The notes beneath the pieces are model-generated. The model was not told the DNA's origin and did no database searches. It worked only from the letters and a program-made list of their open reading frames with translations. A DNA stretch of 64,000 nucleotides, from NCBI GenBank assembly GCA_964549375.1, contig CAZJWF010000001.1:34066-98065 (forward strand). The letters are read 5' to 3'. Below, piece by piece: positions 26,197 through 35,236 of the stretch. Source of the stretch: JAHDDY01 sp964549375. Its GTDB lineage: Bacteria > Pseudomonadota > Alphaproteobacteria > Rhodobacterales > Rhodobacteraceae. Position 1 is the first letter of the stretch. Every line of letters begins with the position of its first letter. Position numbers and translations under genes: made by a program.

Positions 26197-28275
26197 TCAA
26201 GCAACGGCCTTTTTTTGACGGCTCATTGATGCGCCATCACTTCCCGCAGGCCGCGCGCTTGCAACACTGATGGTTCGGGATGCCGGTAATACGACACTGG
26301 CGCGCGTTCCTTTACCAACTTTGCTTGTAAGCGAAAGGTGTCCTCCGTGCAGTTCAGCCAAGGCGTTTACAATACTCAGACCAAGCCCAACGCCCGCACT
26401 TGCTGCTTTTTCTTGTTTGCTTGATCGCGCGAAGGGTTCTTTGATTTTCTCCAATTCATGGGGCGCGATGCCTTCACCATCGTCCACGACGCTGATTGTC
26501 ACCCGTCCATCCGGATCTAACTCACAGTTAAGTGTGACATTGCCATGATTTGAAGTGTAGCGCAGGGCATTCGTTGCGAGATTAAGGACGATTTGTTTGA
26601 TCGCTCTTTCGTCTGCCTCGACCTTTAAGGCCAGTGGACAACCGCCCAAGCGCAGACGGAGATTTTTTTCCACAGCCATCGGACTCAGCATGTTGAGTGT
26701 CGACTGCAACAGAGATGTCAGACAGAATTCCGACTCGTCTAGTTGACGTCCATCCGCCTCGATTTTCGCCAAGTCCAGAATATCATCGATCAGCGAAACG
26801 AGGTGTTTTCCGCTATCAGACACATGACCGAGATACTCGCGCTCTTTGTGGAGAGTATCGGGATCAAGCATCATCTGGGTCATTTCAGAGAACCCGATGA
26901 TTGCATTAAGCGGGGTACGCAGTTCGTGGCTCATATTCGCAAGAAACGCCGTCTTTGCTCGGTTCGAAGATTGCGCTTGAACTGCGGCGGCCTCGGCGAC
27001 AGCTTTGGCCTTTTCCATCTCCGCCGTTTTGGTCACATCTCTCGCGAGATAGATAATTTTCCTTGGGTTTTCGCCATCGAAAAGGACGACGTTCGTCCAA
27101 AGTAACTTTACGGGTTTGCCATTGACCTCGCGTTCTTCAAGGAAAGTCACGGCGGGGTTGGCTGGCGTGCACAAGGCGACTCTCTCGATCATCTTCGCAA
27201 GTTCTTCCGCCGGTGCCTGATGACAACACCGTTTGCCGATAATTTGCGAGGCCGTATTTCCGTAGATCTTGAGGAAAGCCGGATTGGCACGATTGACGAC
27301 CGCTTCGGCATCTGCGAACGCAACTGCATCTGGAGAGTGTTCGAACAACGCCTGAAAATCGGCATTCATGGCCCGAAGCTCTTCCTCCAGTTTCCGAGTT
27401 TTCGTTGTGTCCTTACAAAAGGCGACGAACAATTCACCAAGACTATCAACGTGGCGCTCTAACCGGATATTCACCGGATAATCGCTGCCATCCTTGCGCC
27501 GATGGATCGTATCAAATTGAAGTTCAGCGACGTCACCGTCGCGTAAAGGTGCGACCAGCGCATCAAAACTTATCGCATCATATTCAGGTTTAATGTCCAG
27601 AGGTGTCATTGCCTGCAATTCATCCAGACGATAACCCAAGTTGTTGCAAGCACCTTGATTAACATGCACAAATTTGAGCGTTTCAGTATCGATCATGTAA
27701 ACTTCGTGGCGGGCAGCCTCAATGATGCGCCCGAACCGGGAGGCAACCTGACTGGCGCGCTCGTTACTCCACAGTGCCATATGCAACTGCATTTGATCCG
27801 TCACTGCTCCGGCGAGATCGGTCAGGCGGTCGATTTCTTCTTGGGACCAATCGCGTGGCTCAACATCAATCACGCACAACGCGCCAACGGCTTCTTCGTC
27901 TGGGCCAAAAATCGGGACACCGAGATAGGCGATCACCCCGAGTTCTGTAACCGCAAGGTTATCTTTCACCAACGGATCGACGCGGGCGTCAGAAACGATC
28001 AGCGGCGCTGCACTCGTTTTGACGTGCTGACAGAAAGAATGCGAAAGTGGTGTTTCACGCTTACTGACCCACGGTTCGGGCAAGCCCTGAGCGCTGACAA
28101 AAAATTGCCGATCATTCGCGAACTCGACGATCGAAATCAACGCGACTGGTGTGTCCAACAATGATGTTGCAAGACGGGTGAGCCGTTCGAAACCTTCATG
28201 CAGGGATCCGTCGACGACTCCGAGGCTATTCAATGAAGGTTCAGTTTGGGTATTCAGCATCGTTTCGAAACCCAT
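26197..28275 (-). CDS. soluble GAF-PAS-PAS hybrid-sensor histidine kinase
   Basis: A 692-residue sensor kinase without membrane segments. A GAF domain occupies about residues 25-165, two PAS domains about 178-290 and 302-418, a short coiled linker 420-445, the HisKA domain with phospho-accepting His450 in MSHELRTPLN, and an HATPase_c domain from about 555 (NLATNALRYT, DDGEGIAPHE, GVGLGLSIVN). There is no receiver domain and no response regulator nearby, so the partner is encoded elsewhere. The GAF resembles those that follow diguanylate-cyclase-type sensors (LDTPVALISIVE). The ATG at 28260 is an alternative start; neither has a strong ribosome site. Confidence 0.85.
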   Translation of the reverse strand: MGFETMLNTQTEPSLNSLGVVDGSLHEGFERLTRLATSLLDTPVALISIVEFANDRQFFVSAQGLPEPWVSKRETPLSHSFCQHVKTSAAPLIVSDARVDPLVKDNLAVTELGVIAYLGVPIFGPDEEAVGALCVIDVEPRDWSQEEIDRLTDLAGAVTDQMQLHMALWSNERASQVASRFGRIIEAARHEVYMIDTETLKFVHVNQGACNNLGYRLDELQAMTPLDIKPEYDAISFDALVAPLRDGDVAELQFDTIHRRKDGSDYPVNIRLERHVDSLGELFVAFCKDTTKTRKLEEELRAMNADFQALFEHSPDAVAFADAEAVVNRANPAFLKIYGNTASQIIGKRCCHQAPAEELAKMIERVALCTPANPAVTFLEEREVNGKPVKLLWTNVVLFDGENPRKIIYLARDVTKTAEMEKAKAVAEAAAVQAQSSNRAKTAFLANMSHELRTPLNAIIGFSEMTQMMLDPDTLHKEREYLGHVSDSGKHLVSLIDDILDLAKIEADGRQLDESEFCLTSLLQSTLNMLSPMAVEKNLRLRLGGCPLALKVEADERAIKQIVLNLATNALRYTSNHGNVTLNCELDPDGRVTISVVDDGEGIAPHELEKIKEPFARSSKQEKAASAGVGLGLSIVNALAELHGGHLSLTSKVGKGTRASVVLPASRTISVASARPAGSDGASMSRQKKAVA

Positions 28276-29124
28276 TATGATAAAAATCTATGAAATCAAT
28301 TGAATTAAATATTCTGAATAAAAAGTTACCAATTTTTATTTCTTTGTTCATCTGAGGATGAATTGCAAATTTCACCGCATTTCTTCGCAACATGGCTTTT
28401 ATACTACATAATTCTGCCAATTTTTTGAAAAATAAGGAGAAATTTTACGCCTGGGTTGATTTAAAGAGCCCGCAGCGATTGATTTTTAATAAATAATTAT
28501 TTCAATTTTAGCCATTAAGCCGCCCACATCATCAATCCTTTTGACGCGTTTACGAACGCTTTCACCGAAATCTCACGGCAGCGAACGGGCTCAAACCCAT
28601 CGACTCTTCGTCTGAATTTCGCGATCCATTCCCTTCTTGTGGTGTTTCCGCGTCTCTTCTGAATCGTCCATCGCGGGGTGTTCATTGAGAAAACTTGGAC
28701 GCCCGCACTCCAGTCTTATTGCCCGCCGAACACCTTGGATGACGCCGCTCAGAAGGCGTTGAAATCACCCCTATGAGCGGGAAACCGCTGGCTGTCTAAA
28801 CAGTGCAAATCATTCTGCTTTCACACGACCGCTCGTACCGTCTCTTGATGAAATTCAATCGATACGCGCAAGACCAATGTCCCCACACTCAGATCACCTT
28901 ACAGGCTACTATAGTTGAAGGTTTTCTTGTAATGCATTCAAGATTCGACACTTTTTCCGTTCATAAATCTTAAAAAAGTCTTGCGTGGACATTACTGATT
29001 CGCCTATCGTCCATTTCGTAGCCCGGTGAGATTGTCTCGCAAGGCATCAACACGCTGAAGCAAACCACAATAAGCCTATCGAGCAATCGGGGCTTCAGCA
29101 CAGGTAAGTAAGAGGAGCAGGTTC
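28276..29124. other. 849 bp gene-free region, AT-rich on the left
   Basis: No convincing protein gene was found. The first 240 bp (to about 28515) are far richer in A and T than their surroundings, with many T4-T6 and A4-A6 tracts, and must include the kinase promoter. The right part includes a small stable hairpin AGCGG-GAAA-CCGCT (28776-28789) preceded by GACGCC/GGCGTT pairing at 28741-28760, and leads into the SPOR gene, whose ribosome site AGAGGAG is at its end. A minus-strand frame at 28515-28685 (56 codons, basic) is too weak to call. Confidence 0.5.
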
Positions 29125-31283
29125 ATGTCAAAATTGGCATGGGAGCGTGCGGCTGGTTCAGCTGCTAAACTCGCCACAGTTTCAGTCATCGCGGCACTCG
29201 CAGCGACCACAGCCGTCGCCGCAGAATCCGCAAGTCATTTCAAGAAGCCGGGTGCGAAAGTTCCCGCGAACTATGGGCAACAATTCGCGCCGCCTGCTTG
29301 GGGTCAGCCTCAATTTGGTGCGCCTGCATACGGTCAGCCACAATTCGGCGCGCGCGGTTTCGGCCAACCACAATTTGGTGGCCAACCGCAATTCGCGGGT
29401 CAGCCGCAGTTCGGTGCTCCGCCTGCTTTTGGCGCTCCTCAATTTCCGCGCCCAGCGATTGCTCCCGCATCCGCTGTAACGCCAAATGGTCCGAAACTGC
29501 CCGCCGGAAAAGCGCCAGCGCAGGCACCACGCAGTCATGCGGCTGCCGGACAAGTTCCTGTCCCGCAATTCGGTCAGCGCATTCCGATCTTCGCGAATAC
29601 CCAAGCCAACGGCATCACCTACGGCCCACCAAGCTACACACCACCAAAAGATTTTGACCCAAAAACAGCGTCATCGTCCCCATTCCCGTCGGAATGGACA
29701 CGCGGTGTATGGGGTCAACACCAACGTCCACCAGCACCAAACTTCGCAGGTGCTCCCGTCTACGGAAACGCTTGGGGACAACAACGCATCCAGCCTGCTT
29801 CGGCAGCCCGGTACGCTCCGGCTGAGCCAACATATGCGCCAGCTGAGCCACTGCGTCCGAACTACAAGGCCGCAGCTCCAAAGCAGTATCAGACCATCGA
29901 GGTTGCCCCTGCGGATGAGCCGGCGAAGAAATCGGTTAAAGCGACCGTGCCGTCCCCTGCTTCGACATCCACCTACAGCTATCAATCGGTTGGCACGTCA
30001 ACCCTGCCAAGCTATGTCGGTCAATCGACAGATTTCAGCAGCTCAGGCTATAAGTCGAACGCAGCGACCAGCACGTCTGCAAACCCTTATGAAGTCGTGA
30101 TTGGTCAGTCTGGTACGGCGAAGCCAACGACGACGAGCGCTTACCAGCCGTCCTCGACTTACCAAGCGGCCCCATCCTATCAGTCGGCAACNNNNNNNNN
30201 NNNNNNNNNNNNNNNNNNNNNNNNNNNNNNNNNNNNNNNNNNNNNNNNNNNNNNNNNNNNNNNNNNNNNNNNNNNNNNNNNNNNNNNNNNNGCGCTTACC
30301 AGCCGTCCTCGACTTACCAAGCGGCCCCATCCTATCAGTCGGCAACGACGCCGAACTATAAGACAGCGACCGCTCCGGCGTATCAGTCGGCGACGACCTC
30401 TGCCTACCAAGCGGCAACTACTCCGGCCTACCAACCAGCGACTACACCGGCATACCAGCCAACGTCAGTTCCGACGTATCAGGCAGCGCCTTCCTACGAA
30501 GCGGCGGCTCCGATCCAACAGTCGACCACGACATACCAAGCCGCTCCGGTTCAGCATTCGACAACGACGTACCAAGCTGCACCGGTTCAGCACTCAGCAA
30601 CGACCTACCAAGCTGAGCCAGTTCAACAGGCAACAACGACCTATCAAGCAGCGCCATCTTATCAGTCGGCAACCCCGACCTATGAGGCTGCGCCCGCTTA
30701 TCAGTCGCAAACCACAACGTTCGAAGCTGCTGCACCGGCGTACCAAGCACAGCCGACCACGATTGACGTCACCTCGTCATATCAGTCGGGATCGACATAT
30801 GAAGCCGCTCCGGCGTATCAAACGCAGCCCACCACTTACGAGGCAGCGCCTGCATACGAAACAACAAACGCAGCATCTTCGTATGAAATGACGACTGAAG
30901 CAGCTCCGATCTACTCGACAGGCACAAGCTACAGCTCGCAAGGTTATGAGACGGTGGCATCGACCTCCGCTCCGGCCTACGAAGCTGCTCCAGCTTACCA
31001 GTCGACGGATTATGGCTCGGCTTACGGAACATCGTCCTCGTCGTTCTCCAGCGGCAGCAACCACTACGTTCAAGTCGGTGCTTTCCGTAACCCATCACGT
31101 GCAGAACGCCTCGTTCGTAAACTGCAAGGTGCTGGTGAGCAGGCGATCATCACGCAGGCAACCGTTCGTGGAAAGCTTTATCACCGCGTTCGCGTTCCAG
31201 CCGTCGACAAGCGTGACGCGTCGATCGTTCGGACCCGGATCCGTGGCCTCGGCTACTACGAAGCCCGCACCGTTCGCGGTTAA
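29125..31283 (+). CDS. secreted Tyr/Gln-rich repeat protein with C-terminal SPOR domain
   Basis: A cell-envelope protein with a long signal peptide (about residues 1-33), a stretch of GQPQF/GAPAF-type repeats (about 50-105), a Pro/Ala/Ser-rich middle, a long region of TTxYQAAP-like repeats, and a SPOR domain at the end (NHYVQVGAFRNPSRAERLVRKLQG). SPOR domains bind peptidoglycan stripped of stem peptides, often at the septum. An assembly gap of 100 N splits the gene and breaks the frame. Joining the two 55 bp identical flanks leaves 2004 nt, exactly 668 codons, and restores one frame through to 31283. AGAGGAG precedes the ATG by 7 bases. A D,D-carboxypeptidase gene follows, consistent with a role in wall remodelling. 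Confidence 0.85.
30137..30346. other. assembly gap (100 N) with 55 bp identical flanks
   Basis: Positions 30192-30291 are N. The 55 bases before (30137-30191) and after (30292-30346) are identical, from GCGCTTACCAGCCG to CAGTCGGCAAC. A shared end of 55 bp is what two neighbouring contigs of a de Bruijn assembly with k = 55 show, so the real gap may be zero or negative. A true tandem copy number that the assembler could not resolve is the alternative. Confidence 0.85.
30347..30900 (+). repeat. degenerate Tyr-Gln coding repeats
   Basis: The codons for TYQAAPVQHS-like units recur about every 12 residues (36 bp), for example three near-copies from about 30530 to 30640; looser YQxATTPAYQ units lie before and after. 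The pattern also continues left of the assembly gap from about 30130. The repeats are the likely cause of that gap and would allow length variation by slippage or recombination. Confidence 0.7.
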
Positions 31284-31349
31284 GGCTCAGGAACCAAAGA
31301 ATAAACGACCGAAGGAGAGAGTCTTCTCCCGGCTCTCCACTTCCAACTC

Positions 31350-31379
31350 AAACGCCGCATCACCCGATGCGGCGTTTTT
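31350..31379 (+). terminator. rho-independent terminator after the SPOR gene
   Basis: AAACGCCGCATC (31350-31361) pairs perfectly with GATGCGGCGTTT (31366-31377) around a 4-base loop, followed by TT. The 12 bp stem ends the SPOR transcript before the dac operon. Confidence 0.88.
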
Positions 31380-31594
31380 CGTGGGAAATCCGCTTTTTTG
31401 GTTCGCAAAACCGCCTCGCGAGAGTTTGCTCTCGGACGCGACATCAGAGTTGCAAACTCTTTGCCCTCACCGGCCATCTTGCGTATCTATCAGAACGGTT
31501 TGACACTCGGCACCCAGCGCTGAGTAAATAGTGTCTCAATTCGGTCGCGATGCGTTGCGAAACACGGCTAGCAGATACCAAAGGACAAATGACG

Positions 31595-32758
31595 ATGATC
31601 CGCACCGCCCTTCTCGCGCTTTTTGCAACAATTCTCGCATTTGCACCGGCCCGCGCACAGCAAATCGACACCGCCGCAACCAGCGCCATTCTGCTGGACA
31701 TGTCATCCGGCGCCGTTCTGATGAGCAAAGAGCCGACTAAACGCATCCCTCCAGCGTCAATGTCCAAACTGATGACCGTTTATATGGTCTTTGAAGCACT
31801 GTCAGAGGGTCGCTTAACCTTGGATGACGAATTCGTCGTCAGCGAGAAGGCCTGGCGGATGGGCGGCTCCAAAATGTTCGTCGAGGTCAATAAACGCATC
31901 ACAATCCGCGACTTGCTGCGCGGTATCATCGTGCAATCAGGAAATGACGCTTGTGTCGTTATCGCCGAAGGGATGGCGGGCACGGAAGAAGCCTTCGCGC
32001 GCAAAATGACGGAAAAAGCGCGTGAGCTTGGATTGAAGCACTCAACGTTCGAAAACGCGACGGGACTGCCGGGTGACAATCATCTGATGAGCGTCGGCGA
32101 TCTGGCGAAACTCGCGACGATCATCATCGAAAAATTTCCTCAATACTACGGCATCTACAGCGAGCGTGCCTTTACGTGGGAGGGCATCGAACAACGCAAT
32201 CGCAACCCACTGCTTCGCACGAACATGGGCGCCGACGGCCTGAAGACAGGCTACACGCAGGAAGCGGGGTATTGCATCGTCGGATCTGCGGTTCAAGACG
32301 ACCGACGTCTGGTTCTCGTAGTCGCCGGTTTGCCATCGGCTCAGGCGCGCGCCGTTGAAGCCGAACGCATCCTCAAATGGGGATTTCGAGAATTCGAAAC
32401 CACAAATCTGCTCGCTGCCGGAGCCGAGGTCGGGCGCGCAGATGTCTGGGTTGGGGTTGAGTCAAAGGTTCCTTTGGTTGTTGACGAACCTATCGTCGTC
32501 ACAACTGCCTTTGGCCGAGGCGGAGAAACCACCGCTCAGATCAAATATGACGGCCCAATCCCTGCGCCGATCACCAAGGGAGACCGCATCGCAACGCTGG
32601 TTGTCACCGCCCCCGATGTTGAACCCATCGAGGTGCCCCTGCTTGCTGGAGCCGATGTCGCAAAAGGTGGCTTTGGCAAAAAGCTGATGGGTGCCGCCGA
32701 ACAGTGGATCAACAAGGGCCTCGACGCCGCACTAGGCAACAAGACCGCGACCGAATGA
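31595..32758 (+). CDS. dacA: D-alanyl-D-alanine carboxypeptidase (PBP5/6 family, S11)
   Basis: Removes the terminal D-Ala from peptidoglycan pentapeptides in the periplasm. The 387-residue product has a signal peptide (cut after ARA, residue 21) and the three serine-peptidase motifs SMSK (55-58), SGN near 123 and KTG in LKTGYTQ near 223. A C-terminal beta domain follows that should end in a membrane-binding helix (FGKKLMGAAEQWINKGLDAAL). I chose the ATG at 31595, 9 bases from AAGGA; the ATG at 31589 is too close to it. It is the first gene of an operon with tmk, holB, tatD and the MBL gene. The symbol is by family; dacC/dacF would be equally used. Confidence 0.88.
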   Translation: MIRTALLALFATILAFAPARAQQIDTAATSAILLDMSSGAVLMSKEPTKRIPPASMSKLMTVYMVFEALSEGRLTLDDEFVVSEKAWRMGGSKMFVEVNKRITIRDLLRGIIVQSGNDACVVIAEGMAGTEEAFARKMTEKARELGLKHSTFENATGLPGDNHLMSVGDLAKLATIIIEKFPQYYGIYSERAFTWEGIEQRNRNPLLRTNMGADGLKTGYTQEAGYCIVGSAVQDDRRLVLVVAGLPSAQARAVEAERILKWGFREFETTNLLAAGAEVGRADVWVGVESKVPLVVDEPIVVTTAFGRGGETTAQIKYDGPIPAPITKGDRIATLVVTAPDVEPIEVPLLAGADVAKGGFGKKLMGAAEQWINKGLDAALGNKTATE

Positions 32759-33354
32759 GCTTCATTACCATCGAGGGCGGTGAAGGCACCGGCAAATCTA
32801 CCCTGATCCGGGGTTTGGCGGAGGCACTGAAATTACGCGGCGAAGACGTCTTACTCACGCGAGAACCCGGGGGCACTGTTGGCGCAGAGCAGATCAGAGA
32901 CTTGCTGGTAAAGGGTGACGTCAATCGGTGGAGTCCGGTGACAGAACTCCTGCTCTTGAACGCTGCAAGGCGAGACCATGTGGAACGGGTCATTGAACCA
33001 GCGCTGGCCCAAGGCACGACTGTCCTTTGCGACCGGTTCGTCGATTCAACTCTCGTCTATCAAGGAATGAACGGGGTGAGCATCGAACTGGTTTCCAACC
33101 TGCATAATTCGGTTATCGGCCTTTGGCCGGATCGTACCCTGATCCTTGATGTGCCCGCTGAGATTGGCCTTAAGCGCGCTGCCGAACGGGGGGGAGATGA
33201 CCGTTTCGAGTCGATGAGCCTTAAATTCCATACCGATGTCAGAGACGGATTCCGAGCGTTAGCCGACAAACATCCCGACCGGTGCAAGATTATCGACGGA
33301 ACGCAATCAATAGATGCGGTCCTCGCGTCAGCCCTCTCCCAGTTAGAGTCATGA
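32755..33354 (+). CDS. tmk: thymidylate kinase
   Basis: Phosphorylates dTMP to dTDP. The 199-residue product begins MSFITIEGGEGTGKS with the P-loop at residues 8-15 and has the DRF motif (CDRFVDST) near 91, as well as the LID region KRAAERGGDDRFE. The ATG overlaps the dac stop by four bases. Confidence 0.94.
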   Translation: MSFITIEGGEGTGKSTLIRGLAEALKLRGEDVLLTREPGGTVGAEQIRDLLVKGDVNRWSPVTELLLLNAARRDHVERVIEPALAQGTTVLCDRFVDSTLVYQGMNGVSIELVSNLHNSVIGLWPDRTLILDVPAEIGLKRAAERGGDDRFESMSLKFHTDVRDGFRALADKHPDRCKIIDGTQSIDAVLASALSQLES

Positions 33355-33375
33355 GACGTCCCCAATTTTGGAAAA

Positions 33376-33390
33376 GCCTCGTTCCGAGGC
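33376..33390 (+). other. hairpin over the ribosome-site region of holB
   Basis: GCCTCG-TTC-CGAGGC forms a 6 bp GC-rich stem that contains the only GAGG close to the ATG at 33394. It either limits translation from that ATG or indicates that holB starts at 33433. Confidence 0.4.
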
Positions 33391-33393
33391 CAG

Positions 33394-34467
33394 ATGGAAA
33401 GCGCTGCCTCTACGGGGTCGAGCGGCGATCCGATGACTGAGCCACACATCACCCCCCGTCTCCACGGACACGGCGCTGCCGAAACGACGTTTCTCGACGC
33501 GCTACGTTCTGGGCGGATGCCCCATGCGTGGTTGCTTGCCGGACCAGAGGGAACCGGGAAAGCCACCTTCGCGCATCTCGCTGCTCGCGCGATCCTCAGC
33601 GGCAAACCGAACCTGCAACACGACCCGTCCATTCCCGCGCACCATCGCATTGCCGACGGCAACGAGACCGCCCTCGCCATCTTGCGGCGAAGCCTGAACG
33701 AGAAAACAGGCAAGCTCCGCACGAACATCTCGGTCGAAGAAGTCCGCGCCCTCAAGCGCGCACTGACTTTCGCCGCTACCGAGGGCGGCTGGCGTGTGGT
33801 CATGATTGATCCGGCAGAGGACATGAATCCCTCGGCGGCAAACGCCTTGCTAAAAGTTCTTGAAGAACCGCCCGACCGGGTGGTGTTTTTCCTGATCAGC
33901 CACACGCCGCGCCGATTGTTGCCAACAATCCTGTCGCGCTGTCGCCGCCTTGATTTCAGTCCACTGGATGAAGGCAACCTCGCCATCGCCTATGAAGAGG
34001 TCGTTGGCGAGCCTGCTCCCGAAGCAATCATCGCCGCAGCGCGAGGTTCCGTCGGCGCGGCGCTATCACTGGCCGCTGAGGGCGGCACCGCATTGCAAGA
34101 GGCGATTGCCGGTGTTCTGGCCCCCCTGCCGGATCGGATAGACCGCGCCCACCTTCATATTTTGGCCGATACCGCAGCCGCAGCGGGCAAGGACGAGGCA
34201 TTCCGAACCACGACCAAGCTGATCACCGACCTCACAGCTCGTATGGCCACTTGCGCGGCAGGCAGCGACGCCCCTCCTGCCGGATATGACCAGCTTGCCC
34301 CTCTCGCAACACCCGCTTTCGCAGCGGTTTGGGCCGATGCAACCGAGCAGATAATCGCGACAACTGAACGAACACTTGCCTTGAACCTTGACCGTCGGCA
34401 AGCCTTGCTGGATATGGTCGCGAGAATTGAAAAGGTGGCGAAGGAAGCCGTGTCTTATGCTGGTTGA
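33394..34467 (+). CDS. holB: DNA polymerase III delta' subunit
   Basis: HolB is a clamp-loader subunit. The 357-residue product has the AAA+ core: GRMPHAWLLAGPEGTGKAT near residues 42-60, VVMIDPAEDMNPSAANALLKVLEEPP near 131, and the arginine-rich SRC segment ILSRCRRLDF. The P-loop is kept but, as usual for delta', ATP hydrolysis is not expected. The start is uncertain: ATG at 33394 has its ribosome site in a hairpin, ATG at 33433 (344 residues) has a weak one. Neighbours tmk and tatD match the usual order. Confidence 0.9.
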   Translation: MESAASTGSSGDPMTEPHITPRLHGHGAAETTFLDALRSGRMPHAWLLAGPEGTGKATFAHLAARAILSGKPNLQHDPSIPAHHRIADGNETALAILRRSLNEKTGKLRTNISVEEVRALKRALTFAATEGGWRVVMIDPAEDMNPSAANALLKVLEEPPDRVVFFLISHTPRRLLPTILSRCRRLDFSPLDEGNLAIAYEEVVGEPAPEAIIAAARGSVGAALSLAAEGGTALQEAIAGVLAPLPDRIDRAHLHILADTAAAAGKDEAFRTTTKLITDLTARMATCAAGSDAPPAGYDQLAPLATPAFAAVWADATEQIIATTERTLALNLDRRQALLDMVARIEKVAKEAVSYAG

Positions 34468-35236
34468 CAGCCATTGCCATTTGGATTTTCCCGATTTTGA
34501 GGAAACCCGCGACGACGTCGTTGCGCGTGCTGTGGCCAATGGCGTCACGCGGATGGTGACGATTTGCACGCGGCCCTCACAAGAACCGAATATTCGGGGC
34601 ATCGCTGAAACCTACGAGCCAGTTTACTACGCCGCTGGGGCGCATCCACTGAATGTCGGAGAAGAGGCCGTAACCAGCGTCGACGCTTTGGTCGCGATGA
34701 CACAACATCCAAAGATGGTCGGAATCGGCGAAACCGGCCTCGACTATCACTACGACAAATGGCCACCTGAACTGCAAAAAGAAAGTTTCCGCCTGCATAT
34801 TGATGCGGCCCGCGAGACCGGATTGCCGTTGATCATCCACTCACGCAATGCCGATGCCGATATGGCTGCAATGCTGCGCGAAGGATACGAAAACGGTGCG
34901 TATTCTTGTGTCATGCACTGTTTTTCATCCGGGCGTGCATTGGCGGAAGCCGCCCTTGATATGGGATTTTATCTGTCGATGTCCGGCGTCGTAACGTTCA
35001 AAAACGCCGAAGAACTACGCGGTATTTTCAAGGATGCTCCCCTCGATAAAATTCTCGTTGAGACGGACGCGCCCTATCTTGCGCCCGTGCCCAAACGGGG
35101 AAAACGGAACGAGCCAGCCTATGTCGCCCATACCGCCGCGATGGGTGCTGAAATCTTCGGATTGAGTGCGGCAGAGTTCGCAGAAAAGACAACTGATAAT
35201 TTTCACACGCTCTTTTCGAAAGTGCCGCGCGCATGA
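34457..35236 (+). CDS. tatD: TatD-family metal-dependent hydrolase
   Basis: TatD-type deoxyribonuclease of the amidohydrolase superfamily. The 259-residue product begins MLVDSHCHLDFPDF, where HxH binds metal. It has GIGETGLDYHY near residue 95, LIIHSRNAD near 132, HCFSS near 156 and the late ETDAPYLAP near 205. The ATG lies 11 bases before the end of holB. The gene follows holB as in many bacteria, and overlaps the next gene. Confidence 0.92.
   Translation: MLVDSHCHLDFPDFEETRDDVVARAVANGVTRMVTICTRPSQEPNIRGIAETYEPVYYAAGAHPLNVGEEAVTSVDALVAMTQHPKMVGIGETGLDYHYDKWPPELQKESFRLHIDAARETGLPLIIHSRNADADMAAMLREGYENGAYSCVMHCFSSGRALAEAALDMGFYLSMSGVVTFKNAEELRGIFKDAPLDKILVETDAPYLAPVPKRGKRNEPAYVAHTAAMGAEIFGLSAAEFAEKTTDNFHTLFSKVPRA

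Noticed and set aside
28515..28685. 56-codon minus-strand frame with a basic product
   Set aside because: No homology or clear ribosome site, and the product looks like random Arg-rich translation. A 26-codon frame nested near 28668 is equally unsupported.
30292..30891. Arg/Thr/Pro-rich continuation of the SPOR gene after the N run
   Set aside because: It is the wrong frame produced by the 100 N placeholder; the true frame after the gap gives Tyr/Gln repeats and the SPOR domain.
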